The notes under the pieces were generated by a model, which saw nothing but the letters and a program-made list of their open reading frames with translations, was not told where the DNA came from and did not search any database. A stretch of 64,000 bases of DNA from Chloroflexota bacterium (GTDB taxonomy: Bacteria; Chloroflexota; Ktedonobacteria; Ktedonobacterales; Ktedonobacteraceae), in assembly GCA_902812455.1 (NCBI GenBank), contig CADDZH010000010.1, positions 1-64,000 of the forward strand, written 5' to 3'. A program made the translations under genes and the position numbers. Positions within the stretch are counted from its first letter, which is position 1. Every line of letters begins with the position of its first letter. Below, piece after piece: positions 43,716 to 51,147 of this stretch.

Positions 43716-45067
43716 ATACAATAACCGTTGATCCCGGCATTTTTAAGGCCTATGATGTTCGTGGCGTTTACGGCGAAAATCTCACAGACGAAGTAGCTTA
43801 TCGCATAGGCCGCGCTGCTGCCCAGTACCTGGACGTACCGGAGATTGCCGTCAGCCGCGACATGCGCCTTTCTTCGCCGGCACTGGCTGCCGCCCTGATT
43901 CGCGGTATCACTGACCAGGGCGTCAATGCTATCGATCTGGGCATGACCACCACCGATGCGCTCTATTTCGCCGTAGGCAAATTCAACTATCCGGCAGGCG
44001 TGATGATCACGGCATCACACAATCCTGGCAAATATAACGGCATGAAATTCTGCCGTGCTCAGGCCTTCCCCATCAGCCTTGAATCCGGGCTGGCCGAAAT
44101 CCGCGACCTGACAATTAGCGGGAATTTCGTTGAGCCTGGCAAGAAAGGTGAAGTAATCCATCGTGACATCACAGAAGACTATATCAACCATGTGCTCTCG
44201 TTCATCGATATTAGTAAGATCAGGCCACTCAAAGTCGTGATCGATGCTGGCAACGGCATGGCAGGAATGATCATTCCCCGCGTATTCGAACACCTGCCAT
44301 GCGAGCTGATCCCGCTATACTTCGAGCTAGATGGCAATTTTCCCCATCACCCGGCCAGTCCAATTGAGCCTGAGAACATGGTCGATGTGCAAAAGAAAGT
44401 GCGCGAGGTTGGCGCTGACCTGGGCGCAGCCTTTGACGGCGATGCTGACCGCATGTTCCCGGTGGATGAGCATGGAGAGCTGGTAGATGGGTCGATGGTG
44501 ACGGCAGCCGTATCTGAGAGCCTGCTGCGCAAGCATCCCGGCTCAACTATCCTCTACAACCTGATCGTCTCCAAAAGCGTCCCGGCGCTCATCGAGCGCA
44601 TGGGCGGTAAAGCCATAAAAACGCGCGTCGGGCACTCCTATATTAAAGCGGAGATGCGCCGCACCAACGCCATCTTCGGCGGCGAACACTCCGGCCATTT
44701 CTACTTCCGTGACAACTGGTACGCCGACTCCGGTTTGATCGCCTTGCTGATCTTGCTAGAGCTGATCTCTATCAAGGGAGAACCGCTCTCCGAGATTCTG
44801 AAGCCGCTTGATACATGGGTGCGCAGCGGCGAGGTCAACAGCGAGGTGAGCGACCAGCAGGGAAAGCTGCGCGCACTGGAAGAACACTTCGGCAAAGGAG
44901 CCAGGTCAATAGATCACACGGATGGCCTGACCATCGATTATGGCGACTGGTGGTTCAATGTGCGGCCATCCAACACCGAGCCTCTCCTCAGATTGAATGT
45001 GGAGGCCAAAAACGAGCAACTGATGGAAGAGAAACGCGACGAACTGCTCAAGTTCATCCGTGGTTGA
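43712..45067 (+). CDS. Phosphomannomutase/phosphoglucomutase
   Basis: A 451-residue alpha-D-phosphohexomutase. FKAYDVRGVYGENLTDEVAYRIGRA is the N-terminal domain, ITASHNPGKYNGMKF holds the phosphorylated serine (TASHNP), AAFDGDADRMFPVDE is the metal loop (DGDxDR), GGEHSGHFYF the sugar-binding loop and NVRPSNTEPLLRL the phosphate-binding loop. All four family signatures are intact. It interconverts hexose-1- and 6-phosphates for polysaccharide or glycogen precursors. It closes the coupled operon that begins with the toxin-antitoxin pair. Confidence 0.95.
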   Translation: MNTITVDPGIFKAYDVRGVYGENLTDEVAYRIGRAAAQYLDVPEIAVSRDMRLSSPALAAALIRGITDQGVNAIDLGMTTTDALYFAVGKFNYPAGVMITASHNPGKYNGMKFCRAQAFPISLESGLAEIRDLTISGNFVEPGKKGEVIHRDITEDYINHVLSFIDISKIRPLKVVIDAGNGMAGMIIPRVFEHLPCELIPLYFELDGNFPHHPASPIEPENMVDVQKKVREVGADLGAAFDGDADRMFPVDEHGELVDGSMVTAAVSESLLRKHPGSTILYNLIVSKSVPALIERMGGKAIKTRVGHSYIKAEMRRTNAIFGGEHSGHFYFRDNWYADSGLIALLILLELISIKGEPLSEILKPLDTWVRSGEVNSEVSDQQGKLRALEEHFGKGARSIDHTDGLTIDYGDWWFNVRPSNTEPLLRLNVEAKNEQLMEEKRDELLKFIRG

Positions 45068-45075
45068 ACCTTGCC

Positions 45076-46059
45076 TCAAATCGATATTGTATAATAACTT
45101 CCCCCGCTGCCATACTGCACCAGGAAATCAATAGTAAGCGAGCGCATACCGGCGGGAGCAGCGTAGGCAACATGCCCAGAGGAGTTCTTTGCCCCGGCAT
45201 TAAAGCCATATGGCAGCGTATTATCGACCGGTGGCAGCGGGTTGCCGTTGACGATCAAGCGGATGTAGTCATAGCCAAAGCCGGGGGAGACATTGAAGGT
45301 ATTGGGGTTGTCCACAAGGAAGTAGAGAACATAAAACTGTTGCCCAGCTTTGACCTGGCTTCCTTGATAGTCATAGCGGATATCCACCTGCGTCAGGTGA
45401 TAGATCAGTAAATGCGGCTGGTAGTAGGGAAAGTAATAATCAATAGTCAGATTTTGGCGAACGGTTCTATCTTGATACCTGCCAGGATCAAAGGGGCCGG
45501 TCAATGGTATCGTGACCATGTATTCATCGAGCGCAGCAACGCCTAATTGCAGTTTCAGAGAGGCCAGCGAGAGTCCCTTTGGCACAGAGAAATCGATCCA
45601 ACCTGTTTCACTCGTCCTCGCTTTGGCATCGGCGGGAAGGTTGATATTGGTGGGAGCAAATGGGTTCAAATGTGGTACTAGCAGGCGCGCCACATCATAA
45701 TAAGGGATGCTGATATCGCCGGTGGAAGCATTAATTACCCTCATATTTAAGCGTACAATAGCTGGCTCTGGATGTATGCCATCATCAGAAAAAGCCGTTG
45801 CATATTGCGCATTGATAACCGTGTAGTCAAGGCCAGCATAGCGAGCCGTTCGCTGCACCTGCAAGGTGGCAACCGGGACTGCTGTAGGCACCGGGGCTAC
45901 GAGGGACGTTATATGCCGGAGCAAGCTCAGCGCAAGAGCGCTGGCAATAACAAGCACAACGACACCTACAACCAGCACGCTCACAAACCAGAGCCGGAAC
46001 CGGGCACTATAGGTACTTCTTCGCACAACCCTCTTTGCAGGCTTTGAAGGCACGGGCAT
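45076..46059 (-). CDS. Membrane-anchored protein of unknown function
   Basis: A protein of about 327 residues with a basic N terminus, one membrane helix (WFVSVLVVGVVVLVIASALALSLL, about 25-48) and a large beta-rich outer domain reading RLNMRVINASTGDISIPYYDVARLLVPHLNPFAP and QFYVLYFLVDNPNTFNVSPGFGYDYIRLIVNG, resembling DUF4352-type telokin-like modules of Gram-positive lipoproteins (weak inference). AAGGAGG directly abuts ATG 46059, whereas GTG 46053 has a normal 6-base spacing and is probably the true start. It is convergent with the mutase gene and follows the DMT transporter gene after 5 bases, so the two may be co-transcribed. Confidence 0.65.
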   Translation of the reverse strand: MPVPSKPAKRVVRRSTYSARFRLWFVSVLVVGVVVLVIASALALSLLRHITSLVAPVPTAVPVATLQVQRTARYAGLDYTVINAQYATAFSDDGIHPEPAIVRLNMRVINASTGDISIPYYDVARLLVPHLNPFAPTNINLPADAKARTSETGWIDFSVPKGLSLASLKLQLGVAALDEYMVTIPLTGPFDPGRYQDRTVRQNLTIDYYFPYYQPHLLIYHLTQVDIRYDYQGSQVKAGQQFYVLYFLVDNPNTFNVSPGFGYDYIRLIVNGNPLPPVDNTLPYGFNAGAKNSSGHVAYAAPAGMRSLTIDFLVQYGSGGSYYTISI

Positions 46060-46064
46060 CCTCC

Positions 46065-46922
46065 TTAACCGGCAACAGCGATTATAACAATTCCTGCAAA
46101 TATGAGGATAGCGCCAACCAGGCGGAAAAGCCCGAAGTCTTCTCCTAAGAGGCGCCAGCCCATAAATGCGCCGAAGACCACGCTCACCTCGCGAATCGCG
46201 CCGGCATAACTGACATGCGCAAAGGAGTATGTCCACAAGACCAGCATGTACGACAGTAACATGAAGATACCGGCGAAGATGAGCAGCAGCCAGTTCGCAC
46301 GCCATTCGGCAATTGTCCTATCACGGCCGTAGCGTACCAAAACCACAGGTGTGAAGAAAAGGGCGCTCAGGCTGATTACAACTACGGTGTACGGCAAGGG
46401 GTCTACAATATGCACTGCGGCTCCATCGATGGCCGAGTAGACAGAGATGCACAGAGCAACGCTGAGAGCTAAGGCGACCGCACTGGTGCTCAACATAGAA
46501 GTCTTCCTCAACGACCACCAGGCCTTTCCGCCAACAATAATCAGGCCGAGGATGATCAGCACCAGGCCAATATATCCACCTATGCGCGGGCGGTCACCGA
46601 GAAAGAGGATAGCCCAGAGCGCCAGGAAAGCAGGAGCAGTACCGCGCGCCATTGGATAGACCAACGAGAAATCCCCATGCTCGTAGGCGCGTGTCAGAAT
46701 GAGATAGTATGTTCCTTCGACGAGGGCGCTGCAGAGAATATACGGCCAGATACGCAAGGGAAATGCATGGCTGATAAGAGGGATTGGAGCAAAGCAGAGC
46801 GAGCCAATAATCAGCCCCCACCAGGTAAAGACCTGCTTCTCTCGCGCTCGCTTAACAAAAAAATTCCATCCGGCATGAAAGACGGCAGCCACAAATAACA
46901 ATCCCAGGGCGAGCGGTGGCAT
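46065..46922 (-). CDS. EamA/DMT-superfamily transporter
   Basis: A 285-residue membrane protein with about ten hydrophobic helices in two EamA repeats. LALGLLFVAAVFHAGWNFFVKRA is the characteristic first helix (drug/metabolite transporters start with an A-x-x-w-x-x-N pattern), and DFSLVYPMARGTAPAFLALWAILFLGDRP ends the first repeat; LLGEDFGLFRLVGAILIFAGIVII ends the second. ATG 46922 with a GGAG motif upstream is preferred over the open frame to 46967. Substrate unknown; such carriers export metabolites, amino acids or drugs. Confidence 0.9.
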   Translation of the reverse strand: MPPLALGLLFVAAVFHAGWNFFVKRAREKQVFTWWGLIIGSLCFAPIPLISHAFPLRIWPYILCSALVEGTYYLILTRAYEHGDFSLVYPMARGTAPAFLALWAILFLGDRPRIGGYIGLVLIILGLIIVGGKAWWSLRKTSMLSTSAVALALSVALCISVYSAIDGAAVHIVDPLPYTVVVISLSALFFTPVVLVRYGRDRTIAEWRANWLLLIFAGIFMLLSYMLVLWTYSFAHVSYAGAIREVSVVFGAFMGWRLLGEDFGLFRLVGAILIFAGIVIIAVAG

Positions 46923-46988
46923 GAGTACTCCTGCCTTGCATGTAAACCGGCTGAATAAAACACACAATATATCACAAGTATAGCACGC

Positions 46989-47963
46989 CTAGAGAAGGGG
47001 AACTACCGCTCCAAGCAGTGCAGCATCGTTACCCAAACAAGCAGGCACGACTTCAACATGATTGTGTGTTGCGGAAGAATGTTGTGCCAGGATCATATCG
47101 CGGATCTGAGCAAGCACAAGATCGCCGGCAGCCAGAAGTTCACCGCCCAGAATCACGGCATTCGGCTCAAACATACTGATATATCTACTAGTGGCCGTAC
47201 CCAGCCAGCGACTAATGTCACCATAGATTTGCAGCGCCACCCGGTCACCTTGCATGGCCTCTTCTGCTACCAGGCGAGGGCTAAAATACTCTCGATTCAG
47301 CAATCGCTGCACCAGGCTTGTCTGCTCACCGCTGCGCAAAGCGCGCTGTACCATCTTCTGCACAGCATCTATCGATACTAATGTATTGATGCAGCCCCGC
47401 TTGCCACAGCTACAGCGCGGCCCGTTTCCCGAGACAAGCATATGGCTGATATGACCCACATATCCGGCATATTCCCGCGCCGGTTGCACCGGCTTGCCAT
47501 TGACAATAAATGCTGCTCCAACCACTGCATTGACAGCCAGCAGCAGCAAACGGCGAAATCTCTTCCCCCGGCCGGCGCCAAAATGATATTCGCCAAGCAG
47601 GGCAGCATCAACATCCACGTGAAGTCGCGCGGGTAATCCGTAGCGTGCTTCCAGCAGGTCGCATAATGGGAAGCCATTTAGTGATGGCAATGTTGAAATC
47701 AGAAGAACACGGCGAAGCGTCGTATCAAGTGTGCCGGGAATACTGACTCCTATCCCTTGAACACGAAAACCTTCAGCCCCTGCCCAGGCCAGTGTGGTCT
47801 CGATGGCCCGCAAATACGGCTCAACTGTTGCAGCAGCAGGACGCCCCCAGAGCGTTTTTGCATAGCAACGGTAGAGGATGCACCCCGAAGAATCGATCAG
47901 GGCAATAGTAGCTTTCCCCCCAGCAATCTCCATCCCGGCAGCAACGCTCTTCTTTTTACTCAT
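46989..47963 (-). CDS. ROK-family protein (sugar kinase-like)
   Basis: A 324-residue ROK protein. The zinc motif is CSCGKRGCIN (canonical CGCGxxGCxE; the final Glu is Asn here), preceded by GYVGHISHMLVSGNGPR. ARLHVDVDAALLGEYHFGAGRGKR keeps an Asp at the catalytic position of the usual ENDANAAALGE block. VNAVVGAAFIVNGKPV replaces the usual G-x-G-I phosphate loop, so kinase activity is uncertain. There is no N-terminal DNA-binding domain, so it is a kinase-like protein rather than a NagC-type repressor. It lies on the minus strand behind its own gap; a glucokinase role is possible but not proven. Confidence 0.85.
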   Translation of the reverse strand: MSKKKSVAAGMEIAGGKATIALIDSSGCILYRCYAKTLWGRPAAATVEPYLRAIETTLAWAGAEGFRVQGIGVSIPGTLDTTLRRVLLISTLPSLNGFPLCDLLEARYGLPARLHVDVDAALLGEYHFGAGRGKRFRRLLLLAVNAVVGAAFIVNGKPVQPAREYAGYVGHISHMLVSGNGPRCSCGKRGCINTLVSIDAVQKMVQRALRSGEQTSLVQRLLNREYFSPRLVAEEAMQGDRVALQIYGDISRWLGTATSRYISMFEPNAVILGGELLAAGDLVLAQIRDMILAQHSSATHNHVEVVPACLGNDAALLGAVVPLL

Positions 47964-48326
47964 GGGCCGGTGTACCTGTATTCCAAGATTCGAGTATTAG
48001 AGTAGAACGCATGTTCTATAATAACAGGGTTTACAGCAGCAGCTACAACAACAAAAACGATATTTTGCGTAATTAAAGTATAATTGGCAATGAGAACATT
48101 TGTCAAGAGCAAACGTTCGAGGTTTCCAGCCCTTTCTCGTTATGCAACTAGTTATGTATGCTATCCGTGTCTTTAAAAGAGAATGTCATAAATACTTGAG
48201 ATTTGCAGGTCTCTTCTTGCAAATATTGCTACGAAAAGGGCAGAGGCTTTTGAACTGCTGCCACCTGACAAGGCAGGCGACGAGAGAGCTTCTCTTGATG
48301 AAAGGTTTTCCGAAAGGAGGAAACAG
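47964..48326. other. 363-base intergenic region between divergent ROK and stress-protein genes
   Basis: No gene is evident. A TATAAT lies at 48079-48084 on the plus strand without a good -35 box, and a hairpin (ATTTGCA at 48201-48207 with TGCAAAT at 48218-48224) would sit in the leader of the downstream gene. A strong GAAAGGAGG site ends the region. Confidence 0.4.
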
Positions 48327-48863
48327 ATGGCGACAAATGAACGTTCAAGTGTTATAGGCGTCTTTACAAACCGCGATCAAGCTGATCGGGCTATCGATGC
48401 ACTGCGGCAGGCAGGTTTTAGCTATAACCAGATCCGGCTGGTGGAACGTGGGACCGGCAGTTTTCTCGACAATCTCAAGAGTTTGTTTGCGAGCCAGGGA
48501 ACGACGGCTGTCAACACAGCCGATGATTTGAGGAAAATGGGTGTACCGGAGCAGGACGCAAATGACTATCAGAGCCAGCTTGAGGCGGGCCATGCTATCG
48601 TACTGGCCAACACCGATGGTCATCTAGAGCAGGCTATCAGCATTCTCCGCCAGAACGGAGCATATGATATCAACGCTCGTTTCAAAATTCCCCAGCCGGC
48701 TACTCCTGAACAGGCTGCTCCTGCAGGAGCGTACGGGCCAGGCGCTCAACCTGGGCCTTCCAATCCTAATGTGCCGCCGGCTGCTGGTCCCTACAATAAT
48801 CCCAATGCGCCGCCAGGACCCTCTAACCCTAATGTGCCACCAGAAGCTCCTCGCAGAGAGTAA
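48327..48863 (+). CDS. General-stress-protein-17M-like (YflT-type) protein
   Basis: A 178-residue protein. VIGVFTNRDQADRAIDALRQAGFSYNQIRLVERG is the conserved alpha-beta domain of YflT/GSP17M proteins, where the phrase VG-F-x--x-A--A---L-x-x-GF is typical, and LEAGHAIVLANTDGHLEQAISILRQNGA continues it. The C-terminal third is a proline-rich linker with two copies of GPSNPNVPP, a low-complexity tail that does not belong to the usual domain. A strong AAAGGAGG precedes the ATG. Relatives are induced by stress in other bacteria; no regulator can be named here. Confidence 0.8.
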   Translation: MATNERSSVIGVFTNRDQADRAIDALRQAGFSYNQIRLVERGTGSFLDNLKSLFASQGTTAVNTADDLRKMGVPEQDANDYQSQLEAGHAIVLANTDGHLEQAISILRQNGAYDINARFKIPQPATPEQAAPAGAYGPGAQPGPSNPNVPPAAGPYNNPNAPPGPSNPNVPPEAPRRE

Positions 48864-48876
48864 ATCGATTGCAAAC

Positions 48877-48905
48877 TTGTTGGCAGTTGATTTGCGTGGT
48901 ACAGT
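48877..48905 (+). promoter_or_regulatory. Probable promoter of the 179-residue unknown gene
   Basis: TTGTTG at 48877-48882 and TACAGT at 48900-48905, 17 bases apart, lie about 65 bases before GTG 48973. Confidence 0.45.
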
Positions 48906-48972
48906 AAGAGAGTGAGGATGAATAGGAAGAAGAACGTAGCGTAATCGGCCAGGAACTAGCAAGGAGTATACC

Positions 48973-49512
48973 GTGCTTGAAGACGATAGAGAACGACTGG
49001 ACGAAGTAAGTTACATGGCGCATAGACCGCCGAAGTCTCCAATTATCGGCCAGGGACATGGCCTCTCCGATGAAGAAGGAGCCATGATACAACGCATGAT
49101 TCGCGAGCAACAGCACTCTGCGCGCGAACTGTTTATCCCTGAACAGGATCTGGCTTCAGGAGCTACAACACAGATGTCTCCCGAGGCAGCTCAGGTCATT
49201 GAGGACAGTAAATTGCGCAAGATTTTGCATATGTTTAATCGCGACTACCTCTATGGACAGGGGCGCTTCGACGAATATCGAGATGGCCTGCTGCTGAAAT
49301 GGGGAGATGGCTACTCGCGCATGCATATCTGGGCAAGCGTTGAGAACGGTAACCTGGTCTTTGAAACGAGCCACTTCAAGAAGTGCTCCAAGCCTTATTG
49401 TACGGGTACACATCATGTCCTGACTCGTGAACTCTACATGAACTGGGATATCCTCAACCAGGAGCTTGGCGACCTCTTCCGCAGGCCAGTCCAAGAAGGG
49501 ACAGAAGACTAA
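48973..49512 (+). CDS. Conserved-looking protein of unknown function with a Cys/His cluster
   Basis: A 179-residue soluble protein I do not recognise. GTG 48973 follows AAGGAG at 48960-48965. The N-terminal 65 residues look disordered and charged; the C-terminal part has regular strands (YRDGLLLKWGDGYSRMHIWASVENGNLVFETSHF) ending in KKCSKPYCTGTHHVLTRELYMNW, where C-x4-C-x3-HH could bind a metal. Helix ELYMNWDILNQELGDLFRRP closes it. It has its own promoter and is followed by a pseudo-receiver gene about 110 bases later. Confidence 0.6.
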   Translation: MLEDDRERLDEVSYMAHRPPKSPIIGQGHGLSDEEGAMIQRMIREQQHSARELFIPEQDLASGATTQMSPEAAQVIEDSKLRKILHMFNRDYLYGQGRFDEYRDGLLLKWGDGYSRMHIWASVENGNLVFETSHFKKCSKPYCTGTHHVLTRELYMNWDILNQELGDLFRRPVQEGTED

Positions 49513-49621
49513 CTGGCTGACCCGGCCACATGATAAGAACAGCCTGGCCCCCTCAAGGGAAGCCAACGTGCCAATTCATTGGCACTCTAATGCATCTAGC
49601 ATGACAGATCACGAGAGCAGG

Positions 49622-49999
49622 ATGAGAGTACGCATTCTTGCGCTGGAAAAGGATCTCTTCTTCTCAGTGAAAATGCGCGATACGCTGCAGCATCATGGGA
49701 TGGAAGTCAGCGTGGCACGCACATTGCCGGCTTTTGAGCAACGCTTGACAGCGACAGGAGAAGAGAGGCCGGCGCTGGCCATTGTGAATACAGCCACAAC
49801 TGGCGTTGACTGGGAAGAGGCCATTCGCAAAGCGCGCAGCCAGGGCATTCCGGTGCTGGCCTTCGGCTCGCATATGGACCTGGAAGCACGCGAGAAGGCG
49901 TTGCAGGCCGGAGCGCAGCGAGTTGTTGCCAATTCCAAATTTAGCAGCGACATGCCCGGACTGGTGCAGCGCATGCTCCATCAAACGAATGCACAATAA
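49622..49999 (+). CDS. Atypical response-regulator receiver domain (no phospho-acceptor Asp)
   Basis: A 125-residue single-domain protein with the alternating pattern of a CheY-like receiver. RILALEKDLFF gives the acidic pair after strand 1 (E9, D11), but strand 3 ends ALAIVNTATTG with Asn56 where the phosphorylated Asp should be. Strand 4 keeps the Ser (AFGSHMD) and strand 5 a Lys (ANSKF). It is therefore probably a pseudo-receiver acting by protein contacts rather than phosphorylation. ATG 49622 is preceded by a weak GAGCAGG; ATG 49601 and a longer frame from 49466 are less likely because they overlap the upstream gene. Confidence 0.7.
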   Translation: MRVRILALEKDLFFSVKMRDTLQHHGMEVSVARTLPAFEQRLTATGEERPALAIVNTATTGVDWEEAIRKARSQGIPVLAFGSHMDLEAREKALQAGAQRVVANSKFSSDMPGLVQRMLHQTNAQ

Positions 50000-50007
50000 T
50001 GGGCACA

Positions 50008-50167
50008 ATGATGAACTTTGACAATCAAGATCGGCAAGACCAGTCTGAGGTATGTCATGCTGAGCGCAGCGAAGCATCTGATGCCGATCGACTGAGATCC
50101 TTCGCTTCGCTCAGGATGACAAATTATTACCGGTCTTGGTTGGTAAAAAACATAATTGCACCCCTAC
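50008..50167. repeat. Composite dispersed palindromic repeat (family D, copy 2)
   Basis: Head ATGATGAACTTTGACAATCA then AGATCGGC, a palindromic middle with TGTCATGCTGAGCGCAGCG answered by TCGCTCAGGATGACA, and tail TTGGTTGGTAAAAAACATAA ending CCCCTAC. The blocks occur in the same order as at 6324-6553. It occupies the gap after the pseudo-receiver gene. Confidence 0.7.
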
Positions 50168-50361
50168 AATCTAATCGAATGCACAAACTGATAGAATGGG
50201 ATGCGGAGGAGGCCCTGCCCTAAAACGGGCTTCTGGTAGGTATGGATCAGGCGTCGATAGGTCCAACGAGTGGGGAAAAAATCTTTACGAGTGCGGGGTG
50301 GAGGCTGAATGACGCGCCGCATATTGCGGTAACGAGGACGATGTGCAATTCGTCGACTCAT
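50164..50361 (-). CDS. Possible small basic protein (65 residues)
   Basis: The frame starts with ATG 50361 preceded by AAGGAG at 5 bases, an excellent ribosome-binding site, and encodes a very basic protein (MSRRIAHRPRYRNMRRVIQP ... RWTYRRLIHTYQKP) rich in Arg and Pro, possibly nucleic-acid binding. I do not recognise a family, the C terminus runs into the edge of the family-D repeat, and a terminator separates it from the upstream ErpA gene, leaving little room for a promoter. It may be real or chance. Confidence 0.35.
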   Translation of the reverse strand: MSRRIAHRPRYRNMRRVIQPPPRTRKDFFPTRWTYRRLIHTYQKPVLGQGLLRIPFYQFVHSIRL

Positions 50362-50406
50362 GTACGCTCCTTCTTAGCAGTACAACCAACAATCAACAAG
50401 CAACAC

Positions 50407-50455
50407 AAAAGAGGCAAACTCCTAAGATATATACGTAGGAGTATACCTCTTTTTT
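50407..50455. terminator. Bidirectional hairpin terminator after the ErpA gene
   Basis: AAAAGAGG (50407-50414) pairs with CCTCTTTT (50446-50453), and inside it ACTCCT (50418-50423) pairs with AGGAGT (50437-50442). On the plus strand a run of six T follows; on the minus strand four T follow the stem, so it can end the ErpA transcript 60 bases after its stop. Confidence 0.7.
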
Positions 50456-50512
50456 CTCACACTCTTTACAGAGCATCATATGCCATGAATAATGATGAGT
50501 GGTTCGAGCAGT

Positions 50513-50914
50513 TTAGTGACCGCAGCCGCAGCTACGTGCCTCACCACCACCGCTGGCGGTTTTGAAGGAATGTCCACAACCACAGGTTGAGACCGCGTTA
50601 GGATTATTGACGGTGAAACCGGCACCCATCAAGCTGTCAACATAATCTACTTCACTGCCATTGATGTACAGCACGCTCGAATCATCTATGAGCACTTTGA
50701 AGTCGCCATAGGAAATGACCGTGTCTCCATCTTGCTCTTCGTCAAGCGTCATACCATATTGGAGACCGGAGCAGCCGCCACCGGCAACGAAGATGCGAAG
50801 GGCAAGACTCGGATCATTTTCCTGCGCCAGCAGTTCACGTACCTTTTCTGCCGCCGTAGGTGTAATGGTAATCACACTCGTGTCGGTCGCCGATTGCTGG
50901 TTTTGCTCGATCAT
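50513..50914 (-). CDS. erpA: A-type iron-sulfur cluster carrier (HesB/IscA/ErpA family)
   Basis: A 133-residue carrier that passes iron-sulfur clusters to target proteins. ITITPTAAEKVRELLAQ is the family N terminus, VAGGGCSGLQYGMTLDEE contains the first cluster Cys (C48), and NPNAVSTCGCGHSF the CxC pair (C111, C113). VDYVDSLMGAGFTVNNPNA between them is the usual hydrophobic block. Unusually, the C terminus carries an extra GGGEARSCGCGH, copying the CGCGH motif after a glycine linker. An AAAGAGG site lies 8 bases before the ATG. It appears monocistronic. Confidence 0.93.
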   Translation of the reverse strand: MIEQNQQSATDTSVITITPTAAEKVRELLAQENDPSLALRIFVAGGGCSGLQYGMTLDEEQDGDTVISYGDFKVLIDDSSVLYINGSEVDYVDSLMGAGFTVNNPNAVSTCGCGHSFKTASGGGEARSCGCGH

Positions 50915-51041
50915 AGCATTTGCCTCTTTCTAAAAGGGTTGATAGTTCATCCCTCAATTTGTACTTAGAATACCTCCCGGACGCTTCCCACGTTTCCGTT
51001 GCCTGTATTATAAACTACAGAAAGTGAAGCGTCAAGTTTTC

Positions 51042-51106
51042 TATGGCAGAGATAAATGGCTATGGCAGAGATAAATGGCTATGGCAGAGGCAAGCTCTGC
51101 CACTAC
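51042..51106. repeat. 19-bp tandem repeat fused to an inverted family-B repeat
   Basis: TATGGCAGAGATAAATGGC occurs at 51042-51060 and again at 51061-51079, then a third partial start (TATGGCAGAG) runs into an inverted family-B repeat (51081-51106, minus-strand GTAGTGGCAGAG). The tandem probably arose by slippage within the repeat's own edge. It lies in the gap upstream of ErpA and downstream of the esterase gene. Confidence 0.7.
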
Positions 51107-51147
51107 TAAGTACGGCTTGCCTTGATTCTGATGAATTCTGTTGCTTT

